Below, piece after piece: positions 55,417 to 64,000 of a stretch of 64,000 bases of DNA (the stretch's first letter is position 1; the number at the start of each line of letters is the position of its first letter). Made by a program: the position numbers and the translations under genes. Source of the stretch: Acorus gramineus (lineage: Eukaryota > Streptophyta > Magnoliopsida > Acorales > Acoraceae); the NCBI GenBank assembly GCA_030737835.1, contig CM060853.1:13676000-13739999 (forward strand), given 5' to 3'. The notes beneath the pieces were generated by a model, which ran no database searches, was not told where the DNA came from, and saw only the letters and a list, made by a program, of their open reading frames with translations.

Positions 55417-57833
55417 TGTAACGCCCCCGAATCTACGGCCCCGTTTTGAAGTATGAAATCCGGTTGCGTTAACTAAATTCCTCGAATCTCAGAGTTCTAT
55501 TTTTTTTCTTTCCTTTTATCCAGAGAACATAAGAATGCATTACTATACTTTATACATCAATTGTCAATGCTAAAATCCAATACAAATTCGATATATATCA
55601 GGAATGACTGAATTCTAAATATCATCATACTATCATACATTCGGGTCCTCTACATGCTAAATAAATGACCAACACCTTCTACACAAGTCTAGTGCTCCGG
55701 AAATCATTATCTTGATCGCTACTACGCGAGATCCATCAATCTAAACCCTTAACCTGAAAAGGGGAAATAATGAGGGGTGAGTAACCACACGCTCAGTGAA
55801 TAGACTATCATTATCCTGTTAGTATAGTTGTATTCAAAATATCATAATTATAATATGCCCACACAGACATGCAATATATCAAAAGAATAAATATACAAAA
55901 GGCTACCAAGACATGCAATAATACATATATACAATCATATCCAACATGATGCATACAACACCACGAACACGCATGTTCGTCTTCGCGGCACCTAGCTCGC
56001 GGGGCCTTTCACAGGCATGGCCACATAGACATAGCCACGAAGACCTGGGTCCTACGTTCTCAGACCTGGCCACGTAGACGTACACCCACCTAGACGTTGG
56101 CCACCAAGACCGAGCCACCTAGACAGAATGTATGCATTTGATAATCTACCACATCTTCAAAACCGCAAAAGACAGAGCATGCATGATCTCAACATCCAAA
56201 CCATAATGATGCATATATCACCAAAAGCATGCTCATATTTTTATATCGAAACTAACAATCATATTCCATAAAATAAGTTGGTCCTAACATGAATACATAA
56301 TATATTCTTTGAAATCTACATATGAGACTCAAGTCCACTCACCTCTAGTCCTCGCAATCCAAACTGATGCACGTGCATGAACACCACACACGCGCACATG
56401 AAAAACCTAGCATAACAATTATGCAACAATAAATCAGAAATCATTCAATCATGACCCAAACAATTGACAACTAATTTATAACAACATTAGGCCCACTAAT
56501 CCCAAAAGCCCATGTCTAATAGACCTACAATCCACAACTCACCTTAAAAGCCTAACGAAAATCCCAAATCCGAATAAATATTAAAATATTCATATACTCA
56601 CAATGATCCGATAATCAGTATCCATTTAATTCATAAGACCAACATAATCGATCAATCATCGAATAAATATTTAAACAAATCCAATAAAGCTCCACTACAA
56701 CTCCAATAATCCAATAACTTAACTCAACCAATTTAAATCCAAATAACAATAATATCCAATTAATATTCATTGATCACACTAAACCAAATTATCGTATTGA
56801 AGATCCAATTTGAGTCATCAAGATCAATAAAATCATCAAAACCCATAAATCAAATTATACTCATTAAACATCCATTTGGGATCCTTTTAATCTCTAAAAT
56901 TCATCAAACTTGGTCATAAAAGCTAAATATTTGAATTCTAAGAAACTGTCTAGAAATCTTTGAAAAATCATAACTTTCTACCCTTAACTCCAAATTAGAC
57001 GATTCATGATTTGTTGGAAAGATTGTTTCAAAATTTATTTCTGTTTGTGAAATACATTTTTCCCAGAAACAACTCTATCATAGTAAAAAACACTATTTAA
57101 TGTCCATATATATAATCAACCCGAAAATAATACTTTAATCCCAAAACTAATAAATCTAATTTGATCTTAAGAAATTCTTCAAGATCCTTTGAAATCTAAT
57201 AAAAAAAATCATCTATTTAAAATCAATCAAACCCTAACTCTAATCCATCAACTTTCTTCCTCAAACAATCGATTGACACAATCATCTCCTAACAAAAAAA
57301 ATAAATTGAAATACTAACAACAAAATTAACCGGGAATGATTTCTAACATTGTGGTACTTGACGGGTAGGGTTAGAGCATCACCACCCTTCATGCCTCATG
57401 AGATTCGGATGAAACCTCTAACCCAAAATGCTTTAACCAAATTACAGAACGACCCCTCAAGTATTCTGGGTTTACAACGCGGTCCCTATCCGATTTACAA
57501 AAAGATCCCTATCTGATTTACAAAAGGTCCCTAAAGGCTATTAAAAGGTATTCTGGATTCGCAACCAGATCCCTGGGCTCAATAACTTGACACAAAATTT
57601 TAAAAAGTTAATTTCCCGAACTCCGAATCTCACCAAATTTCAACCAAAACTTTTTGAGACTATAAAGATCTCTACAAAAAAACAACATAAATATTTCAAT
57701 ATCAATTTATAATTATTATAATTATAAATCAAATTGAACCCATTTGACCCACTGCCAAAACTGAAAAAGTGAAATAACTTAATTTCAATTAAAATTTTCA
57801 TTATATATTTATTAAAAATACAGAGACGTTACA
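55417..57833 (+). mobile_element. Solo LTR, 2.4 kb, probably Ty3/gypsy
   Basis: It begins TGTAACGCCCCCGAATCTAC and ends GAGACGTTACA, so it has TG...CA ends with the short inverted repeat TGTAACG/CGTTACA. The 5-bp flanks are AAATC (55412-55416) and AAATT (57834-57838), one mismatch. Near 55774-55798 it has GGGGTGAGTAAC...GCTCAGTGA, a motif I associate with gypsy LTRs. No primer-binding site, gag or pol is present and only one LTR exists, so it arose by recombination between two LTRs. It includes a short tandem motif array at 55985-56125. Confidence 0.75.
55985..56125 (+). repeat. Degenerate GGCCACNNAGAC repeat array inside the LTR
   Basis: Units such as GGCCACATAGAC, AGCCACGAAGAC, GGCCACGTAGAC, TTGGCCACCAAGAC and GAGCCACCTAGAC recur at a spacing of about 12-24 bases. 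The - strand frame over it (55903-56118) is a by-product. A role as LTR enhancer repeats is possible but unproven. Confidence 0.7.
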
Positions 57834-58335
57834 AAATTAAGGGAGTCTCAAATCTTTATCCAAATTTTTAACATCTCTTTTTTCTTCTATCACCATATTT
57901 TCTTCTAATGTGACATTTTTTTTCCATCAACTCTACCTTTAGTTGAATGATATTAAATGCTTTCCCACCTCTCAAAATTTTCACCATCTCGTGAAACAAA
58001 AAAAGGGTCTTATTTCTTAAGTCTTCATCTTTTTTTTTAATTTTTTATTTTTACTCCAATAAAAAATATTATTATTATTATTATTTTTTTAAATGGATGA
58101 CTATATTTTTAAATTTAAATATCTTGAATGGAAGAAAAATTGAGTAGTAAAAATGTTTGGGGAAAGGACTTTGAAAATATTTATAGAAAATAATTAGAAT
58201 AAGTTGTAAATTTTTTAAAAGATTTGAGTAAAACACAAAGTGATGATTGGAGACACATCATATTAAACCAAGCTTTTATTCAAATTTTAAGTGAAATTTA
58301 GATATAAGTTTAAATGAGAGCTGAAGATGGTCTAA

Positions 58336-58708
58336 CTTGCAATACAAATTATTCACCAGAAATACATTTCCGTCCGCTGACAGAGTGATAGAGAGACAGA
58401 GAGAGATGAGAGATTAGATGAATTGCGGAAGAAGCCGAGCTGAAGAAGATCTAAAGAGGCGTTTGAAGATGGCGGCATCGATGAAGGCCGGCTCTGTTTC
58501 ATTTGCTTTTGTTGGTTTTTTTTAAAAAAATTTGTCAATGGGTCGGGCGGGCCAAATAAGCATGCCCGATCCGTTTACACAACCAAAGTCTGCGGCCGCT
58601 TAAGCTGGCGCACAAGCGGAATCGACTCGCATATAGCATATGTGGTTTGGTCACCTGACAGAACTGCATATGTGGCCGCATATGCCACATATCCGAACAC
58701 TACTATGA
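58336..58708. other. Short gene-free stretch with a possible exon remnant
   Basis: A GA-rich leader-like stretch (58380-58410) is followed by ATG GCG GCA TCG ATG AAG GCC GGC at 58468 (+), but the frame closes after 18 residues at a T-run. It could be a relic of a 5' exon. No homology is recognised. Confidence 0.25.
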
Positions 58709-59145
58709 GCCTCCGTTTGTTTTGGTGAACCCACGGATAATCTCGGATAAGGGATAAAGAGTGTTTGAAAACCCTGGATAACCACTGATAAAGTATGTCA
58801 AAATAAACTAGTATAAAGTGTATGGATTCCAATCAACTTTTGGAATTAAAGTTATCCTAGGTTATTCAACTCAAAGAATATGTGGGTCCATTGTCAAATC
58901 AACTGTCATCACCTCTTATAAATCACCTGTCAAATCAACTATCATTATTTTTTCACATTTTATAAATCTTTATCCATACTTTATTCACATTTTACCCAAA
59001 CAACAAAACATTTATTCTTACGTTTACCAACGAGAATAATTCAAAATACAACCAAACACAAAATCGTTTTATCCTTATTTATACTCATTTATACTTGGAT
59101 AAATGTATACCTAAGAATAAATCTTATTTCCGTTCCAAACAGTGG
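58709..59145. mobile_element. MITE of the GGATAA / AAACGTAA family
   Basis: The ends CCTCCGTTTGTTTTGG and (inverted) CCACTGTTTGGAACGG are partly matching. The inside has CGGATAATCTCGGATAAG on one side and CTTATTT/TATCC on the other, plus CATCACCTCTTATAAATCAC. It is inverted relative to the relative at 47.8-48.2 kb. Confidence 0.5.
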
Positions 59146-59339
59146 CTGAACATGGTAGTAGGACAAGAAGGGTACCCCTGGGCACCCATGGGCCACTGTG
59201 TGGGCTTATGGCCCATGGGGTCGGGCATGTGCCTCACTTTGAAGCTTGGACATGGCCTATTTGGGAATGTGTCAGACTGCGGGACAAATACTGTTCTAAT
59301 TTATCATTTGAAAACCGTGATTATATTATTTTAGTCTGA

Positions 59340-59780
59340 TTTGGGTAGAAGAATATACATGGAATTTGGTAAAATAAACCCAAATTTTTTTATTTATTTG
59401 CAATGAATAAACGAGTATAGATATATTAGAATAAATGGGAATAAACTAATACTAGTATTCTAATTCTCTTTGAATTGTGTTATTCTGCTCATTTTATTTC
59501 ACTAGCATAAGGGATCAATCATGTGTCATCACCTCTTACAAAAGGTTACGTGTTAAATCACTTTTTTCTCACCTCCTATGCATTTTTATCAACATTTTTT
59601 TCATTTTATTTCTATAACTTAGCAATGGTTAATTAAACAACATAAACTTCATTTTTACAATTTTTCAACATAAATAACTAAAACACAATTAAAACAGAAT
59701 ATAATTTATTCTAATGAAATAAACTTACAGTTATCTAAAATGAAATAACTATATATCCTAAAATAGCCTATTTTGCTATC
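59340..59780. mobile_element. Second MITE-family copy next to the first
   Basis: GTCATCACCTCTTACAAAAG, TTAAATCAC and AACAACATAAACTTC follow the same order as GTCATCACCTCTTATAAATC, CAAATCAAC and AACAACAAAACATT at 58.9-59.0 kb. The copies are in the same direction and diverged. Ends approximate. Confidence 0.4.
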
Positions 59781-60839
59781 CAAATAGAGGGTAAAAATAT
59801 AAATAGATATAGAGTGGATGACATAAGTTTTTTCTTAAAAAATATAGGGAACGAATACTCCCACTACCATTTTGACCATTGACCCCACCAACCATATTTT
59901 ATGATACTGCTAAATCCACTATTACATGTGTATAGATTTTTTTCAATTTTTAATCCTATCACTCTTTTTTTTTCTTCTCTCGCTCCTTTCTCCATATTCC
60001 GATGTTGCCACACACCACCACCTCCTCCACCTATCACCACCACTTCCTCCCTTGCACACCACATTCTCTCTCACTCCTCTCCTACCCACCGCCCCACTCC
60101 CACCCCCACAACTCCCGCAGCACACCACCTTCTCTTCCCTTCCCTCCTCCCTGCCGCACACCATCTCCACTTGCCATAGCTGCTCACCACCATCACATCC
60201 TCTCCGATGCACACCACTTCTTCCACCCATCGCTGTCACACTCCATTAACATCACTATAACCTCCTCCACCTGCCACAACAAGGGTTTTGTTTTAGTTAG
60301 GTTTGGGGGGGGGTGATTTGATGTACATAGGGGGTGAGTAGGGATTGTTATAATAACATAAAACATGGGATCTTTTTCGAGGTTAAGGGGGCATTTGGTA
60401 ACAGAGTTTATGAGTGATTTTATTTTTTAATTAAGTAAAAAGTTCAAAATGTTACTAAATATATTTAAAAAAATAAACTTTATTAAAAAGTTATTTACTT
60501 ATAATTTTTAATGCAAAAATGTTTGTTTTTTTTAAAACACAGAAAGTACGTTTTTTTCAGGGGTCAAAGTCCATTTAAACCACTTTATTCAAAATTTTAT
60601 TTTGTAAATGTGTTTTCAAATGTTACCTAAATATTATTCCGTGGTGGGTTTAATAATCCTGTTGGTGGGTTTAATAATCATGTTATCCGATCACAACCGT
60701 CCGTTCAGTAGACCAATCGCAAGCAGGTCCATTCGGTAGACCCGTCGACCAAATTTCCGATGGGCCCTTATAAGATCTCGCAATTGACATTAAAATTTTC
60801 ATCTTCAGCGAACGTGGGAGAAATCGTGGATTCGAAGTG
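59781..60839. other. Intergenic DNA and promoter of the last gene
   Basis: It contains a C/T-rich, CCACCA-type low-complexity block (59960-60260), a possible small MITE between about 60390 and 60630 (GCATTTGGTAACA and inverted GGTAACATTTGAAAACA), and the GC-rich leader of the next gene from about 60700. No other gene is supported. Confidence 0.4.
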
Positions 60840-61062
60840 ATGCGGCCATTGGAGAGAGAGACGTCGAAGGCGACGACGCGGGTTCCCAACCTGAGCAGCC
60901 TCGTCGTCCGTCCTTCCGGCAACGAAGACGCCGGCGAAGACGTCGACGTCGACGGATCCGCTAGCGGCGGAGGGAGGGAGCACGCGCGCGAAGAGGATCG
61001 GAGGGACCGCCGCGACCCCCCTTCGCACGATCGGTCCGAACGGTTCTCTGAAGAAGACTCAG
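60840..61062 (+). CDS. First exon of a probable RanBP2-type zinc-finger RNA-binding protein (5' partial gene)
   Basis: The start is ATG 60840 (MRPLERETSKATTRVPNLSS). The exon encodes about 74 residues rich in Arg, Asp and Glu and ends at a likely donor, GACTCAG|GTCGGA, in phase 1. The N-terminus resembles what I recall for plant TAF15/FUS-like proteins with RanBP2 zinc fingers: a short SKATTRVPNLSSLVVRPS head followed by DPP..RS.RFS..DSG. In such proteins the zinc fingers lie in later exons, which are not in this window. The exon is strongly GC-rich against AT-rich flanks. The gene identity comes from memory of the N-terminus only. Confidence 0.5.
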
Positions 61063-64000
61063 GTCGGACCCCCCCCTCTCTATCTCTATCGCAATCTCTG
61101 AATCGTAGTGTTGGAGCTTAGATTCGGAAACTAGGGTTTCTGAAATATGGTTTAGTTTCTGATCGGATGTTGCAAAACCCTAATTCGAGTTTGAATCACA
61201 CCAAATCATACGCACAGATGCATGGTTTTCTCTATTCATATTACTATGTGCCGCGCAACATGAAATTAGGGTTTCTATGTTGTCTCAAGGAGGTGTAACA
61301 GTGTTAAAAGAGGAGGTCTGATAACCATGCGTTTGATATTTATGTATAGATTGGATTTTGATATATAAAAGTTTTTTTTTTTTTTTGTTCAGTGGTTCAG
61401 ATTCATTAAATAACTTTATCTAGTCCGTCAGTTGTGGGTACAATTGACCGGTGTTCAAGCTTGTTTTTGTTTATGAACATTTTTAGATTATTGTCTAGCT
61501 AGTTCTTTGTTTGTTCGTGATTTTTTGGAATTGTTCAAGCTTGATTGTCGACCATGAGCAATTGTTAGTTACTATATAATATATGGTTCTGTTTATGAAC
61601 CATTTTCTGTTACTATTCCGGTTTGGGTTTTCTCAATACACTGTGGTTAGGTACAACTCAACCTTTCTGTTTCTATACAAAACTCTGTTTGTGTACAATT
61701 TCAGAAGATCATATAAGGTTCTTAGACCAAACCAGCCAAACTCAAGCATGCAAATTTCTCAAGGGAATCGAGCACGCCAGTGTTCTGCTTGGCCCAGCAC
61801 ACCCCTACCTTACTTAAATGACATGAAATGATGTTTTTGCCTTACTTTTATACGTAGACTGTAGGTGTTCACTATTGTTTGACTACCATTGCAGTTGTTG
61901 AGCTGTATGTTGTCTGCTTCTCTTTCTAATGATAGACAATAATGCTAAAGTAGTTTCTGTGTGATTGTACATCAAGGACCTTTTTTTTGAAGTAGTCCAC
62001 ACGAAAGTTTTCACTGATTATACCAGATATCACACCGGAAACCTAGTAAATTGACTTTGTTCGCTTTGTTGCATGTTGAGTGTGGTGGTCCAACTCATCA
62101 AGATCCAGCAGATGCATAGTGGAGAATGAATTTTCCAGCTTTCAAGTTGCATGGTCTCGTTTGAATGTATTGGAAATAAATGAGCACTCTTTAAGGCGTA
62201 AATAAGCTTCTAAGAAAAAATAGCTAGATATGAGGCATGACAGAGAGTGTATGGATTGACTGGATACAAAGAACCGTTGATGATGTTCTGTATTTGGAAC
62301 TTATAATTAGCACGAGGATGCTTTTGCATTAAGCTTGATTTAAGGTGTGAATTTGGATTTTTGGACAGGAGGGGCATTGTGCTGACCTCCGATTTTAAAG
62401 CTTGGCATTAATATGCACTGCCTGCTGGCCGTGTTCCTGTAGATTGCTTACAAGCGCCTCACAGAACTGTGATTGTGATTCTCATCCTACTTCCAATTAG
62501 ATAGAAGATAGAGAGGAAAATGCTGGCTTGTTGTTGTGGTTCAGAAGTTTGATTAAATGGTTGAGTGAACATCATTGTTTGCTTCAGCAATTTTTCATGG
62601 GTGATCATTAATCCCAGCGCTACATTCCCATAATAAGTCCTTTAAGTCAAGCTATTGTTGCATGTTGTCAATGAAGCATCACCAAGCATGTCACTAAAAG
62701 GATCAGAGGTGGCCAGAGCTATAATTGCGTGCGAATCAAGGTTGAGGAAAGGAGGTCTGATGCTCATTTATGGGATTGAAGGCTTATTTTCCACATTCAT
62801 AGTTGTTTTCTTGTTATATATTAACTTCAGCATGGAGTTAGCCAAATGTGTGTTTGCTAGACTAGTAGACACGATTGAGAACACAGTTTGCTTCAATTGG
62901 AAAAAGAGATTGGATTGGAAAAGGTAGTTGCTTGAAAAGTGAGAAGTGTAATATGCTACAGATGTTATTCAAAGATCTATGGTCTCATTTTGGACTTTAA
63001 TTGGTTAGTGAATACTGTATACAGGTGTGAAGTCAAAATCTAAGTGGCCATTAGGTGAAGTGACACTTTTATTTGTTGGTAAATCTCAGTGGATACATGT
63101 AGAAATACATGTAGAAGAGGCGTCTTGGTGGTTTGACCTAAACTGATGACATTATATCATTTATATTTCATCTCAGAGATTTGGTAAACTGATCCTTTCA
63201 TACTGGCAGCTAGTTTTGATGAACATACTCAGCTTTTCACAACAGTTTCTTGAAGCATTGAGAATGATAAGTGATAACAGATTTGGATAGTGGTCCATTA
63301 TGTTTGCAATCTCCTCTTCTGTTTCCGTGACTGCTGTTTGTGTTATTCAGCCAAAAAAAAGAAATGAAAAGAAAAGAAAAGAAGCTGACGTCTCTTCTTT
63401 GTGAGGCATGAGTTTAAATAACATCATACCCTTTTGAGGTATCCTCCAACTTGAATAGTAGATCCTCCCATGTGTTTTGAGCAGGTGTTTCTCCCCAAAT
63501 AAGCAATATTTTTTTATAACTTTGGACTGTGATCTGGTGGAGACTGGGTTTTGTGGTAAATGGGCTATGATTTTCCACAGATGAGAGTCAGGGGTGAGTC
63601 TTTTTTTCCTCCTCGAGCGTGTAGACTTTCCCGAGCAAATTACTTATTCTGCACTTTTCATGGGAAAAAGAGAACAGAACAAAGAGAACCCTGATTCTGC
63701 AAAAGATAAAATGGGAATCTGGTATCAGTTACTTATTGCCATGGGTGCATGTATTGTTGTTTTATAAGGAAATCCTGATGTGGTGTTTGAGTTTTCTCTC
63801 TCATACTAGATGCCCACCAAATTTATATGTGATCATAGTGAGGTGGAACATGGATATGTTGAGTGACAGTTGCTCATGACAGACCCTGATCGCTTGCTAC
63901 ATCTAGTGATGCAAGAGAATTTAGTTGTCTTTGCTGAAGAAATAGGTTCCAATATTATCGATCACTGAATCATATTGTAGATTGGATAGTGTTCTTTCAT
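61063..64000 (+). other. Probable long first intron of the last gene
   Basis: About 2.9 kb of T-rich sequence with typical intron composition. No second exon was recognised: I looked for a continuation of the Arg/Gly- or zinc-finger-type sequence and found none. Short frames such as 62655-62927 have a hydrophobic stretch but no domain and no good splice context. If the first-exon call is wrong, this would simply be intergenic. Confidence 0.4.

Larger units (their letters stand above)
55287..58332. mobile_element. Tourist-like (PIF/Harbinger) MITE interrupted by a solo LTR
   Basis: The left end GAGCATCTTCAATCATA and the inverted right end GACCATCTTCAGCTCTC are flanked by TAA on both sides (55284-55286 and 58333-58335), the duplication typical of PIF/Harbinger insertions. 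TAAATTT and TTAAGT-type motifs match further in. Without the LTR it would be about 620 bp. The LTR at 55417-57833 splits it, so the MITE is the older insertion. Confidence 0.7.

Noticed and set aside
58353..58538. 61-codon frame (-) or an 18-codon ATG frame (+) as a gene start
   Set aside because: No splice continuation or domain recognised on either strand; kept only as a possible remnant.
59926..60316. Overlapping Pro/His/Ser-rich frames of about 90-107 codons
   Set aside because: All come from a CCACCA/CTCC low-complexity block in three frames at once; no evidence of a protein.

Overview
The window is nuclear DNA from a flowering plant. The evidence is split genes with GT-AG introns, plant-only gene families (EMBRYONIC FLOWER 1, CDKF, the SGB1/pGlcT2 sugar transporters, plant golgin candidate 5), AT-rich intergenic DNA and many plant transposons. 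Coding GC is uneven: the first exons of the DEAD-box helicase and of the last gene are very GC-rich while EMF1 is not. That would suit a monocot or early-diverging lineage, but I cannot fix the clade.

Layout. (1) 1-2107, + strand: an intron and the last exon of a CDKF;1-type CDK-activating kinase. (2) 3142-7921, - strand, convergent with it: EMF1 (3 coding exons, 1101 aa), with a leader and promoter up to about 9.65 kb. (3) 9.7-17.4 kb: gene-free, holding a 1.3 kb Mutator-type element with GAGACG palindromes (11710-13020) and, directly beside it, a 1.65 kb Tourist/PIF-like element (13038-14688). (4) 17444-23199, - strand: the DDX41/Abstrakt-type helicase RH35 in two exons; its 3.9 kb intron holds a 5'-truncated LINE and a tandem duplication that copied the exon-1 splice junction. 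(5) 23.2-28.4 kb: gene-free, with a 243-bp tandem duplication, a hAT-like repeat and MITEs. (6) 29335-33751, - strand: a 13-exon SGB1/pGlcT2-type sugar transporter (488 aa). (7) 35797-47243, - strand: golgin candidate 5 in 19 coding exons (956 aa). (8) 48446-54985: a 6.54 kb Mutator element with a perfect 9-bp target duplication, long terminal inverted repeats, a decayed MuDR-type transposase, a plant mobile domain (PMD) gene and GAGACG hairpin arrays. (9) 55287-58332: a Tourist-like element split by a 2.4 kb solo LTR. (10) 58.7-59.8 kb: further MITE copies. (11) 60840-61062, + strand: the GC-rich first exon of a probable RanBP2-type zinc-finger protein, then intron to the end of the window.

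The host genes do not form a pathway: CDK activation, Polycomb silencing, RNA helicase work, sugar transport and Golgi tethering. The SGB1-GC5 pair matches the neighbours At1g79820 and At1g79830 of Arabidopsis (from memory), so that interval looks like conserved microsynteny. The most unusual content is the Mutator element that pairs a transposase with a PMD protein and carries arrays of GAGACG...CGTCTC hairpins, together with a small Mutator-type element that has the same architecture but a different hairpin core.

Intron-exon models were built by eye from GT/AG sites, reading-frame continuity and remembered family sequences; exact UTR ends are unknown.
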